DNA from: Streptomyces sp. NBS 14/10
GTDB lineage: Bacteria; Actinomycetota; Actinomycetes; Streptomycetales; Streptomycetaceae
Reading direction: 5' to 3'
Assembly (NCBI RefSeq): GCF_002224125.1
Contig: NZ_NCSM01000005.1
Span: 1-64,000, forward strand
DNA length: 64,000 nucleotides
The position numbers and the translations under genes are program-made. This document shows, one piece after another, positions 8,653 to 16,601 of this stretch. Position 1 is the stretch's first letter; every line of letters begins with the position of its first letter. A model generated the notes under the pieces. The model was not told where the DNA came from and made no database searches. It saw only the letters and a list, made by a program, of their open reading frames with translations.

Positions 8653-9294
8653 ATGGCGGAGATCGAGGGTGCGCGCCAGGAGTTGGACCGGGCAGTCGAG
8701 TGCTTGCGTGCGGAGCTGCACCGGCTGGCCGCGCGGCTCACTCCCGCCCAGGATCCGGACCTCTACATGCCCTCTGATCCGTTCATCGTCGACTGGCACG
8801 AGCCGTTGTTGTACCAATACCATGCCGCCGCCCGTATCGAACGCCCGGCCGAACACTACGACGCCACCCTGGCCACCCGCGCGGCGTCGCTGCTCACCTC
8901 GGCAGGCTGGCAGGTCACCGACGACGTGACAGATGCGGGCAGCGACACGGAGTTGACCACCGTCACCGCCGACCGGGACGGATTCCGGGTGCGGGTGCGC
9001 ATCCAGCGGGGGTACGGAGGGGTCGTCTACAGCGGGCAGACCCCGGCGATGGCGCTGTATACGCCTGAGCCGTTCGTCCGCCCAGACCCGGTACGCACCC
9101 CGGAAACGGTGCGAGGGGGCTATGTGCTGTGCGACGAATGCGACGGACTGGGCTGGTGCCCCGTCTGCGAGGGACGTGGCTGGTGCCCGAACGAGCAACA
9201 CGGCCGCGAACGCTGCCCGGAGTGCGACAAGGACAGGCTCTGCCCAATCTGCCAGGGCGCCGGAAAACTGGAAATCGCCCAACTACCAGCCTGA
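8653..9294 (+). CDS. uncharacterised protein with C-terminal DnaJ-like zinc-knuckle array
   Basis: 213 residues. Residues 1-40 are helical (MAEIEGARQELDRAVECLRA). Residues ~70-145 form a mixed alpha/beta segment resembling small single-domain folds (SAGWQVTDDVTDAG, VTADRDGFRVRVRIQRG). The tail, from residue 158, is a run of CxxC pairs: Cys160/163, 169/172, 188/191 and 197/200, with Cys178 unpaired. Several are in the CxxCxGxG form of DnaJ (CDECDGLG, CPVCEGRG, CPICQGAG). No J domain is present, so it is not a chaperone of the DnaJ type; protein or nucleic-acid binding through the zinc modules is likely. It follows a small zinc protein and sits in a relic of an integrative element. No function is known to me. 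Confidence 0.72.
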   Translation: MAEIEGARQELDRAVECLRAELHRLAARLTPAQDPDLYMPSDPFIVDWHEPLLYQYHAAARIERPAEHYDATLATRAASLLTSAGWQVTDDVTDAGSDTELTTVTADRDGFRVRVRIQRGYGGVVYSGQTPAMALYTPEPFVRPDPVRTPETVRGGYVLCDECDGLGWCPVCEGRGWCPNEQHGRERCPECDKDRLCPICQGAGKLEIAQLPA

Positions 9295-9489
9295 AGGCGC
9301 GACCAATACCCCGAACTACGAGAGCTTTGCCGGCACATTCGACCCGTCGGTGCCCCGGGATCCACAGGCAGCAGCGCACACAGCATGGAGGACGCCGACC
9401 AGGCCAAGGCGGCACCAGTCCCAAAGGAGCGCGCTACAGATGAGCATGAACGGGGCAACCCTTGGCGCGGATACCGGCCACCCCTCCTG

Positions 9490-9609
9490 GCCCCAGACCA
9501 ACCCCGCCGAGGCGCACCAGGGCCGCACGATGTGCTCCTGGTCCTCCAGCCCGAGCCCGGCCGACTGTCCGCCGGTCGACACCCGGATGTACTGAGCAAG
9601 CCGCACAGA
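9490..9609 (-). pseudogene. serine recombinase N-terminal fragment
   Basis: About 38 residues reading VRLAQYIRVSTGGQSAGLGL then EDQEHIVRPWCASAG, the canonical start of a serine recombinase. The catalytic Ser is in YIRVST and LGLEDQ matches the family's xGLxxQ. Nothing downstream on this strand continues the resolvase domain, so only a fragment survives. It lies next to IS5 pieces in opposite orientations. Confidence 0.7.
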
Positions 9610-9655
9610 ATCGCGGACCGGTCTGCCCCTGTCCGTCGGTACCTCAGGGCCCAAC

Positions 9656-9810
9656 GTCCATGACAGCCAGGCCCTGATCCCACTGGTGAAAGGGATACCT
9701 CCCGTCCGCTCGCGCCGCGGCCCGCGTCGACGCCGATCTGCCAAGCTCCACGCCGACAACGGATACGACTACGTTCACCTGCGGCGATGGTCAACCCCGC
9801 AGGTGCGGTA
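9656..9810 (+). pseudogene. IS5-family transposase internal fragment
   Basis: About 50 residues in one frame: HDSQALIPLVKGIPPVRSRR, then GPRRRRSAKLHADNGYDYVH and LRRW. This is the catalytic-core stretch of IS5/IS112-like transposases, where HADxGYDxxHLRRWL is conserved (second catalytic Asp). Both ends are cut. It is separated from, and inverted relative to, another IS5 end at 10396-10488. Confidence 0.75.
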
Positions 9811-9883
9811 GTGTGTGGGAAGCGTCGCGTGCCGGTGGCAGACCGTGTCAGGCATGGAGGCGCCGGATCGAAGGAGCCCGACG

Positions 9884-9919
9884 ATGTACTCGTCGCACCC
9901 TTCGCTCTCGCGTGACTGA
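9884..9919 (+). promoter_or_regulatory. possible short leader ORF overlapping the hemerythrin gene start
   Basis: A GAAGGAG ribosome-binding site is followed by ATG at 9884 and an 11-codon frame (MYSSHPSLSRD) ending in TGA at 9917-9919. The hemerythrin gene's GTG at 9912 overlaps this end. The best ribosome-binding site in the region therefore serves the short frame, and the GTG may be reached by re-initiation. The alternative is that the frame was once continuous and a frameshift separates them. Confidence 0.35.
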
Positions 9920-10382
9920 GCGCGAGACGACCAGGCTCGTTGCCTGGAGCCAAGAACTCCGTCAGGTGCACCACCGACTACGGGAAGCGCTGTACGTGAC
10001 CCGCGCCTCCCTCGCCGACGGCACCCCCGGTGAGGCCGCCACCCGCGAACTGCTGCTGTACTGCCACGGCTTCTGCACCGCTCTCGACGGCCACCACCAG
10101 GGCGAAGACCGTACCCTGTTCCCGGCCATCGCAGCTGCGCACCCAGAGCTGCGCCCGGTGCTCCGCTCGCTTGAGGAGGATCATTCGATGATCGCCCACC
10201 TGCTCGGCAGCCTCCGTACCGCGGTCGACCGGGCCGCGCCGCCTGAGGAGCTTGACCGCCACCTCGAAGGCATCGCCGCGATCATGGAGAACCACTTCCG
10301 CTACGAGGAGCGGCAACTGCTCACTGTGCTCGAAACCCTTGAGCTGGCAGCCGTGCCCCGAGAGGTGCTGGGCCCGATATGA
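9912..10382 (+). CDS. hemerythrin-domain (DUF4142-like fold not seen; HHE) protein
   Basis: 156 residues built as a four-helix HHE/hemerythrin cation-binding bundle. Histidine/acidic ligands are spaced as expected: ELRQVHHRLREAL, CHGFCTALDGHHQGEDRTLF, LEEDHSMIAHLLG, and ENHFRYEERQLL. Actinobacterial single-domain hemerythrins bind diiron and act in oxygen, peroxide or NO sensing or defence. The F420-type NADP reductase and other redox genes are far away, so there is no operon clue. GTG at 9912 is the first in-frame start that gives a family-length protein; an 11-codon frame with a better ribosome-binding site overlaps it. Confidence 0.82.
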   Translation: MTERETTRLVAWSQELRQVHHRLREALYVTRASLADGTPGEAATRELLLYCHGFCTALDGHHQGEDRTLFPAIAAAHPELRPVLRSLEEDHSMIAHLLGSLRTAVDRAAPPEELDRHLEGIAAIMENHFRYEERQLLTVLETLELAAVPREVLGPI

Positions 10383-10395
10383 CCCTGGACCTGAC

Positions 10396-10488
10396 AGTGG
10401 GGGCGGTGGTGACCGCCACCCTCAGAATCAGCGACTCGGAGTGCTGGATCAGCCGTTCGTAGTCGCGTGCGTGTCGACGGACGTGCAT
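10396..10488 (-). pseudogene. IS5-family transposase C-terminal stub
   Basis: Short reading MHVRRHARDYERLIQHSESL then IL, matching the extreme C-terminus of IS5-type transposases (a conserved basic R-x-RDYERLxxxxE segment after the catalytic Glu). The remainder is missing. Confidence 0.6.
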
Positions 10489-10889
10489 GATCCAGGCGTC
10501 CCCCCGAGCACATCTCCTGGCTCTCGCCCCCCGGACTCGCCCTCCCAGCACCAGCGACGCGGACCAGGAGTACAGCCCCGGCCGGCTACCCGACGCATTG
10601 AACCGCCTGACCGCATCTCTCAACCAGGCGGTGTCCGTCGAGGGCGGTCCGTGCTTCGTCTTCCCGGACCGTCTCACCCTCCCCGGCCCAGCCCCGCTGT
10701 CCGTCATCGTCTCCGCCACCGACGGCCAGAGCGCCGCTCAGCACCTGATTCGACCCGATAACTGACAGCCCGGTGAGTGGAACGAACTGATCAACGGCCG
10801 CATGGAGCGTGCTCCGGAGAGCAGTGACCCGAGACCGCTCGGAGATTCGGAGATGGGCGGAGCCGGATCGGCGTTGCTGATCTCTGGCC
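10489..10889. other. no recognised gene
   Basis: A plus-strand frame from 10487 to 10765 is open (92 residues; NRLTASLNQAVSVEGGPCFV segment) and has acceptable codon bias in its second half, but the first half is low-complexity and it matches no family I know. The minus strand is the transposase stub's open extension. I do not call a gene. Confidence 0.3.
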
Positions 10890-10925
10890 GTGACACTTCA
10901 TCCAAGTGTGCGTCAGAATCGAATC

Positions 10926-11252
10926 GTGAAGTGGATGGACAACGCCCGCCAGAGGCGGCAGGACGCCGAAGAGCTTCGTGACAAGGCACTGGCGACCGTC
11001 GAAGCCAGCACGCTCTCCCATGAGTCGCGCCCGTTCACGCAGGGCAAAGTCATTTGGGGCGCAGTGCGTTCCTCGATGGAAGGCGCCTACGAGGCCCTTC
11101 TGATCGAGGCGTCTAGCCTTGGCTACGACGCGGTGCTGGGTGTTGGCTTTACCTCCCCCGCTCAACCACCAGGCAGCGGCAGTGGGTACAGCAGTGTGAA
11201 CTTCATCGCCTACGGGACTGGTGTCACATGGACGAGCGACAGTTCGGCTTGA
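10926..11252 (+). CDS. YbjQ/UPF0145-like heavy-metal-binding-domain protein
   Basis: About 108 residues. The C-terminal half, YEALLIEASSLGYDAVLGVG then a short loop and NFIAYGTGVTW, follows the UPF0145/YbjQ pattern (EARxLGANAVVGVxF ... AYGTAV). The N-terminal helix (MDNARQRRQDAEELRDKAL) is charged and differs from the family core. YbjQ-type proteins form pentamers of unknown function, often described as heavy-metal binding. The start is uncertain: GTG at 10926, ATG at 10935, or GTG at 10890. Its stop lies just before a protein-kinase relic on the other strand. Confidence 0.55.
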   Translation: MKWMDNARQRRQDAEELRDKALATVEASTLSHESRPFTQGKVIWGAVRSSMEGAYEALLIEASSLGYDAVLGVGFTSPAQPPGSGSGYSSVNFIAYGTGVTWTSDSSA

Positions 11253-11277
11253 TCGATCGACGCCAGGAACACCTGCG

Positions 11278-11520
11278 GGAGCCGAAGTCGTGGACCGTGA
11301 CGATGTTGGGGTGCGCGAGTCCGCCGACGACCGCGGCCTCTCGGGCGAACCGGGCCACCTGCCGATTGCTGTCCGCGTTGCCGTCGCCGGTGAGGACCTT
11401 GACCGCGACCAGGCGGTCTGCCTTGGGGCCAGGTGCCTTCCCAACCTGCCCGAGCCCGCCAGCCCCGATCAGCTCAACGAGCCGGTAGCGCCCATCCAGC
11501 ACCGTCCCCGCCGGCTCCGC
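11278..11520 (-). pseudogene. Ser/Thr protein kinase N-terminal fragment
   Basis: About 75 residues of an actinobacterial Hanks-type kinase. The glycine-rich loop region reads LDGRYRLVELIGAGGLGQVG (last Gly of the usual GxGxxG retained), the VAVKVL box carries the ATP-binding Lys, and VARFAREAAVVGGLAHPNIV then TVHDFG follows the alpha-C Glu. The catalytic loop (HRDLKPxN), activation loop and everything beyond are absent, so it cannot be a kinase. Confidence 0.75.
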
Positions 11521-11955
11521 CAGGGCCCTCGAGAGAAGGCGAACCAGGGCAGGTACGACAACGGAGCCCCGCTGTAGGGCTGACGAGTCCACCGGAAGGA
11601 ACTCGCCCAAAGGAGCTCGAGCAAGCCGGCCGCGCTCGTGCCCACCTGCTCCGCGAGGAGGATGGACCTGCGCCGTCGGCGCCCTGCGGACAGCCGGAGC
11701 AAAGAACATCGCGGCCGGCCTCCGCCGCAACGCCCGCGACTTCCGTCGCCCCCTCGTCGTCCTCGGCCTCGTGTGATCACCAACCGAGTGTCACGTCACC
11801 ACGCCGAGGCCCTGCCCTGGGAGAACCTGTGTGTTCCGTGTCAGTCCCCCGGCGGAACCACCTTTCCCGATCCAATCTGAAATCGTGGACGGTGCAGCCC
11901 TGAAGCACATCGGCGCACGCTGACCGTCCGCTGGTTTCGAGACGAGGGAGAGCCT
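11521..11955. other. no recognised gene
   Basis: Between the kinase stub and the WD40-like gene only composition-driven open frames occur on both strands. The last ~40 bases before 11956 hold a good ribosome-binding site (GAGGGAG) for the WD40-like gene. No clear promoter hexamers. Confidence 0.4.
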
Positions 11956-13440
11956 TTGTCCATCCACCCCTTCTACGGCGTGCGAGTGCTCGCCCTGGCC
12001 CCCGACCGGCGGCGTGTGAGATTTCGGATCTTCGCTGTCGACTACGACGTCGACCGCCGGTGGCATGCCGAACTGCCGGGAGACCCCGGCTTTTTCCTGT
12101 CGCTGCTGTGGCAGAGCGCGGACGACGACGGCGGCGGTTCCCTCGGCCATTTCTTCACCTGGCGGGAGCTCGAGAGCGACGGCTGGCTCGCCGTGAACAG
12201 CCGATGGTTCGTCGAAAGCGTCGAACGTGTCGCCGTCCACAACCATCCTCTGTCCGACGAGGACTGGGAGCAGATACATGCCCTCCAGGAGGAAGGGATT
12301 CACCAACGAGACGACGGATGGCCGGATGAGGACCTTCTCGTGCAGGCCGACTACGAGCTCCAGGTCACCGACCAACGGTGGCTGGAGCATCTGCGGCCCG
12401 GCCTGAGCTGGGAGACCGGGTATTGCCCGGACCCAACCCATCGGTTGCGCGCCGAGGATGCCCCGCACGTACCGGATCTCACGGAACCGGAGGCCGTCCT
12501 CACTCCGTTCGCCGACTCCGATTATTCCGACTACATCGTGGTGACGGCCTTCTCCGACGACGGCCGCTTTCTCGCGGTCACCAGCGAGGACGGCGAACTG
12601 GCCGTTTACGACATGGACAACCTGTCCGTACGCCTCCACGTGTCACCCGTCTCGGCCGACCGGGACATCATGTGGGTGCCCGGGCGGCATGTGGTCACGC
12701 TCAAGGAGGACGCGGTCGACGAGGTTCGCCCGTGGGCCTACGACCTCGACGCCGACACTGAGACCGACGTTCCGGTGGAGCCGGGCCGCGTACGCTCGCG
12801 CACCGGCTGCTTCCGGGTCGAGTACGGTGACGGCGGCCGGGTGGACTTCGTCTCCGGGAAGTCCTCGCCCGATCGCACGGTACGGCTCGGTGACGAATCC
12901 TCCGGCTGGGTCCGGGGCGTGGCATTCAGCGCGGACGAGACCCGGATGTTCGTAGCCTACGACTCGAAGGTGTACGTGATCGAGCCCGCCACCGGCAGGA
13001 TCCTGGACGCGATCACCGTGCCGGGCGACTGGCTGAACTCGCTGGCGGCGAGCCCGGACGGTGCGTACCTGGCCGTGGCCACGGAGGACTGGAACGATGA
13101 GCGCAAGTGCACACCCGACATCTACCGGGTAGCCGACCGTGAACTCATCATGCGACGCCCGGCAACAGATCGCTTGCCGGCCGGGATCCGTACCCAGGCC
13201 CTCGCCTGGTCGCCCGACGGCGCCCGGCTCGCGGCCATCGTCGAGAACGAAATTCACCTCTTCCGCGTCGGCCTGCCGGACGAGCCGCCATCCAGCCTCA
13301 GGCTCCCGGCGCCGAACCATGCTGCCCGGAGGAAGTCCGCGCCCGAACCAAGTGGCCAGAACGACCCATCGGCGCCCAAGCCGGCCATTCGACCGCACAT
13401 GAACACCACGCCGGACGTCTTGGTGCGTCCGCAGAAGTGA
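11956..13440 (+). CDS. WD40/beta-propeller-like protein, function unknown
   Basis: 494 residues. Residues ~1-165 form an N-terminal domain with no recognised fold (starting SIHPFYGVRVLALAPDRRRV and containing the paired-aromatic WHAELPGDPGFFLSLLWQ). From ~190 onward, blades of a beta-propeller are visible: VVTAFSDDGRFLAVTSEDGE, RGVAFSADETRMFVAYDSKV, LAASPDGAYLAVATEDWND, and LAWSPDGARLAAIVENEIHL, each with the FSxDGxxLAV pattern. The last ~45 residues are Pro-rich and disordered. No signal peptide. The start is a TTG preceded by GAGGGAG, with no nearer ATG/GTG. It stands alone; propellers usually act as protein-interaction platforms, and nothing nearby points to a partner. Confidence 0.78.
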   Translation: MSIHPFYGVRVLALAPDRRRVRFRIFAVDYDVDRRWHAELPGDPGFFLSLLWQSADDDGGGSLGHFFTWRELESDGWLAVNSRWFVESVERVAVHNHPLSDEDWEQIHALQEEGIHQRDDGWPDEDLLVQADYELQVTDQRWLEHLRPGLSWETGYCPDPTHRLRAEDAPHVPDLTEPEAVLTPFADSDYSDYIVVTAFSDDGRFLAVTSEDGELAVYDMDNLSVRLHVSPVSADRDIMWVPGRHVVTLKEDAVDEVRPWAYDLDADTETDVPVEPGRVRSRTGCFRVEYGDGGRVDFVSGKSSPDRTVRLGDESSGWVRGVAFSADETRMFVAYDSKVYVIEPATGRILDAITVPGDWLNSLAASPDGAYLAVATEDWNDERKCTPDIYRVADRELIMRRPATDRLPAGIRTQALAWSPDGARLAAIVENEIHLFRVGLPDEPPSSLRLPAPNHAARRKSAPEPSGQNDPSAPKPAIRPHMNTTPDVLVRPQK

Positions 13441-13779
13441 CAGCGGACTGAACGCGCAACACTGCACAGATCAGGGATAACGCGGGGACAGACACGGTCT
13501 TCTCTTGTGATCACTGGATTCAACACCCCATTGATCACTCAAGACTCTGCCCGCCCCGCTCTGACCCGCTCGAACCGGACGGCAAGGGGCAAGTCACGAC
13601 TACGCCGGAGCCCGGTCCTCGCGCGCAAGCGGCCATCGAGCACGGCGTCGTCGTTCGCCCAGGCCGCGTGATCAGCCTTCCCTGGATCCGGGCCCTCGCC
13701 CTTCCGGATCGCCGACGTCGGCTCAGTGCACCGATGTCCTGGCGTGTGGCAGGCGGTGGCAGCAGAGGCGGCCTTGGGG
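13441..13779. other. intergenic, one inverted repeat, no gene recognised
   Basis: A 7-base inverted repeat GTGATCA-N18-TGATCAC lies at 13507-13538. The rest holds only shadow-type open frames. The convergent arrangement (WD40-like gene ending at 13440, LysR gene ending at 13780) suggests terminators here, but no G/C stem followed by a T-run is evident. Confidence 0.35.
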
Positions 13780-14667
13780 TCAGCTGTCCTCTTCCGCCTC
13801 CGGCTTTGGCCCGGTGGTGGCGATCACCTTCTGTAGGTGGTCGACGAAGGCACTGGTGGCGGGGTGAGTCGGGGTGCGCGGCCGGACCAGGCGCACCGTC
13901 ACCGGGGCTGCATCCGTGATCGGCAGATAGGTCACACCTGGATGCGGATGGCTGTGCTCGGTGCCCTGCGCGGTGACACCGACTGCGTCTCCGGCGGCGA
14001 TCGTGGTGAGCCATTCGTCGACGTTGGCGACCTGGAACGTGCGGGGTCGCCGGCCGCGGGGCCACAGGTCGGCCGTCGCGGTGGCCGCGGTGGAGCAGAG
14101 CACGACCGGCTGGTCAATGAGGTCCGCAAGGCGCACGGCGGAGCGGAGGGCGAGCGGGGTGCCCTCTGGCACCGCGGCCAGACGACACTCTTGGTAGAGC
14201 TCCTGTGACACCAGATCCACATGGGGCGACGGCGACGTGCGCACAATTACGGCGTCCAACTCCCCACGGCGCAGCGCTGCTTCGGGGTCCGCGGGCCGAT
14301 GCACTCTCACCGGGGTCTTCGGGTGTTGTCCGCGCCAGGCGCGCAACAACGGCACCGTGCGGTCACCAAGTGCCGCCCAAGCAAAGCCGACGCGCAGCGG
14401 CCGTGGCTCCGCCGCAGCCTCCACCAGTGCGTCGTCCAGCTGGTTGAGGATCAGATGGGCACGCTCATGCAGCAGGCGGCCGGCGTCGGTGAGCGCCAGA
14501 TGACGGGTCGTGCGCTCCACCAGTTGCGTGCCGATCCGGCGTTCCAACTGCTCCAGGGTTCGCGAGAGCGCGGGCTGGCTGATGCGCAGAGCGACTGCGG
14601 CAGCGCTGATGGTGCCCTGGTCACCGATGGCGGCAAGGGCCCGCAGATGCCGCAGCTCCACATTCAT
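13780..14667 (-). CDS. LysR-family transcriptional regulator
   Basis: 295 residues. The N-terminal winged HTH, ELRHLRALAAIGDQGTISAA then RISQPALSRTLEQLERRIGT, is diagnostic of LysR. The periplasmic-binding-fold effector domain follows, with LRVGFAWAALGDRTVPLLR at its start and a second lobe around VVLCSTAATATADLW. It is divergent from an SDR oxidoreductase with 70 bases between the starts, the classic LysR arrangement, so it probably controls that gene and itself. Start at 14667 (MNVELRHL), matching the family N-terminus; upstream extension to 14790 is rejected. Confidence 0.92.
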   Translation of the reverse strand: MNVELRHLRALAAIGDQGTISAAAVALRISQPALSRTLEQLERRIGTQLVERTTRHLALTDAGRLLHERAHLILNQLDDALVEAAAEPRPLRVGFAWAALGDRTVPLLRAWRGQHPKTPVRVHRPADPEAALRRGELDAVIVRTSPSPHVDLVSQELYQECRLAAVPEGTPLALRSAVRLADLIDQPVVLCSTAATATADLWPRGRRPRTFQVANVDEWLTTIAAGDAVGVTAQGTEHSHPHPGVTYLPITDAAPVTVRLVRPRTPTHPATSAFVDHLQKVIATTGPKPEAEEDS

Positions 14668-14737
14668 AGCCACCAAGCATAAGTCCTGCACACACGGTAT
14701 TTCCCTCGCCCTTGGCCCCGGGCCTAGCGTGGCCGGC
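14668..14737. promoter_or_regulatory. divergent LysR/SDR promoter region
   Basis: Seventy bases separate the two ATGs. Near 14678-14701 is an imperfect dyad, ATA-N16-TAT, of the kind LysR proteins bind (T-N11-A-like core within it). No strong ribosome-binding site precedes the SDR ATG, so its transcript may be leaderless or nearly so. Confidence 0.4.
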
Positions 14738-15334
14738 ATGAAGATTCTGCTCATCGGCGCCACCGGCACGCTCGGTGCGGCCGTGCACAAGGAACTGTCC
14801 GAGCGAGGTCACGAGGTCCTGGCCGTGGCGCGCAGCGGCGGCGATCTGCGCTGCGACATCACCGACCCCGACCAGACCGCCGCGATGTACGAGCACGCCG
14901 GCCGTGTGGATGCGGTGGTCAGCACCGCCGGCGACGTACCGTACAAGCCGGTCACCGAGATGACGCCCGAGGACTATCTGTCCGCCTTCCGCGGCAAAGT
15001 GCTCAGTCAGATCGACCTGGTACGCCAGGGAGTCCCCCGCATCGCCGAGCGCGGCTCCTTCACCCTGATCACGGGCGTGCTGGCCCGCGAAACCATCCGC
15101 ACGGGCAGCGCCGCCTCCATGGCCAACGGTGCCGTGGAGGCCTTCGTGCGGGCCGCCGCCATCGAGATCGCCCCGCAGCGAGTCAATGCGGTCAGCCCCA
15201 CGGTCTTCACGGAGAGCCTCGAGGAGTACGGGGCCTACTTCCCCGGCATGCAGTCGGTCGACCTCGCCCGGGTCGCCCAGGCATACGTCCGCTCCGTCGA
15301 GGGCGCCCAGACCGGGCAAATCTATGCCTTGTGA
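14738..15334 (+). CDS. short-chain dehydrogenase/reductase (SDR)
   Basis: 198-residue SDR of the short 'atypical' type. The N-terminal nucleotide motif is LIGATGTLGAAV (GxxGxLG). VDAVVSTAGDVPYKPV supplies the NAG-like strand, and TLITGVLARETIRTGSAAS the region of the catalytic Ser. The usual Y-x3-K is not present as YxxxK: the equivalent helix reads SAASMANGAVEAFVRAA, so catalysis may differ or be weak. This pattern is shared by a known small SDR subgroup next to LysR regulators. Divergent LysR regulator 70 bases away. Substrate unknown. Confidence 0.87.
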   Translation: MKILLIGATGTLGAAVHKELSERGHEVLAVARSGGDLRCDITDPDQTAAMYEHAGRVDAVVSTAGDVPYKPVTEMTPEDYLSAFRGKVLSQIDLVRQGVPRIAERGSFTLITGVLARETIRTGSAASMANGAVEAFVRAAAIEIAPQRVNAVSPTVFTESLEEYGAYFPGMQSVDLARVAQAYVRSVEGAQTGQIYAL

Positions 15335-15615
15335 GGCGCCTTCCTGCCGACTCGGAGGATGCGCCCTCCCCGGGGGTGTCACGGCCGCTTCGCGCAAGTT
15401 GGTCAGCGTGGCGGTTGGTGATGGGGCATCAGGTCGCAGTCGCCGCGGACATCCGCTGAGCGTGCTGCTGGGCAGGGTTGGAAGCGTTGGAGACAGGAGA
15501 GACCCGTCGCCTGCGGCCCTGACTGCGGCCATCGGTTGTGATCAATGGGTGGCCCAGGTGAGACCTGGTCAGCGGCCAGGGGCCGGTGTCATCCCTCACG
15601 GCTATGGTCCGGGCT

Positions 15616-16218
15616 ATGACCGATGATCAGATTCAGATACGGGCTGAACACACCCTCGTCGCCTGGGCGCGGATCGAGACGTGGTTGAAGGAGCATGCGC
15701 CCCGCACCTTCCAGCGGTTGCCCGCGCCCGCGACGGAGGGCGAGCTCCGCTCGCTGGAGCAGGATCTCGACTTGGCGGTCCCGGCCGATGTGCGCGCCTT
15801 CTACCTGGTGCGCAATGGCACGGGGCCGGCCTCGGATTTCGACTGGCCCACATCCGCCGATGGCCCCGAGCCGACCGGGTACTTCCTGCCCGATGGTGAG
15901 GGGGTCGGCCCCTTGGAGAAACTGGGAGCGCGGTTCGAGGGCCCGGTCGCGGCCGCGCGCCTGGACGACGAGCCTGGGCAGCGGTACCTGCCGATCACCA
16001 CCATCGACCCGGACGGCTTCTACGGCAGCTTTGTCGACTGCACCCCCGGCCAGGGGTACGGGCTGCTCGGCGGCTACGCCGAGGCTGAACTTCCGAACCC
16101 GGGGAAGGCGACGTTCGCCGCATACCTGACCGAGGTCGCCAACGCGCTGTGCGAGGGGCGGGGCTTCGGGGACGACAACGCGCCGCGCGTGATCGACGGG
16201 CGCCTCGACTGGCAGTAG
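15616..16218 (+). CDS. SMI1/KNR4 (SUKH) family protein
   Basis: About 200 residues. The SUKH core is visible: ATEGELRSLEQDLDLAVPAD then VRAFYLVRNGTGPAS (the conserved lead-in LPxDyrxFyxxxNG), and the later YLPITTIDPDGFYGSFVDCT with GYGLLGGYAEAE. SUKH proteins are frequent immunity proteins of polymorphic or contact-dependent toxins, and also act as general adaptors. No toxin gene is adjacent, so if it is an immunity protein it is an orphan. In-frame ATGs at 15604 and 15616; I use the second. Confidence 0.8.
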   Translation: MTDDQIQIRAEHTLVAWARIETWLKEHAPRTFQRLPAPATEGELRSLEQDLDLAVPADVRAFYLVRNGTGPASDFDWPTSADGPEPTGYFLPDGEGVGPLEKLGARFEGPVAAARLDDEPGQRYLPITTIDPDGFYGSFVDCTPGQGYGLLGGYAEAELPNPGKATFAAYLTEVANALCEGRGFGDDNAPRVIDGRLDWQ

Positions 16219-16339
16219 GCGGGTTACCGGACCGCCGACGGCGGCGGGGCGCGGGCCGCCCGTCGTCCACGGTCAGAGCGTCTAGGGGCGTATCGGATCG
16301 TGAGCAATCTGTCCATTCGCCCTCACGGTGAGGCATGGA

Positions 16340-16432
16340 TCGGTAGATCTTCATTCCATGACGCGAGTGCAGCTGACGGACGCGGAGTGGGAGTCCATCG
16401 GGCCGTACCTGCCGATTGATCACAGGTATCAG
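16340..16432 (+). pseudogene. IS5-family transposase N-terminal stub
   Basis: From ATG 16358, about 25 residues read MTRVQLTDAEWESIGPYLP then ID, the near-invariant N-terminus of many IS5-group transposases (LTDAEWxxIxPLLP). Reading then degenerates. The preceding ~60 bases (from about 16285) probably include the former IS end. Confidence 0.7.
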
Positions 16433-16601
16433 ACCTCGCCGACCAGGCCGAACGCCGGAATCTGCCGCCGGCCCGTCTGAAACACCGCCCACCGCGAGAC
16501 CTCGTCGGTGCCGCGGTGAGCAGTTCGCCACCGAGGGGCCGGTGGATCGTTAGTGCCGGCGGGGGCCGCTGGCCGTGGCGGCCGGAAGGGGAGGTCCGGA
16601 A

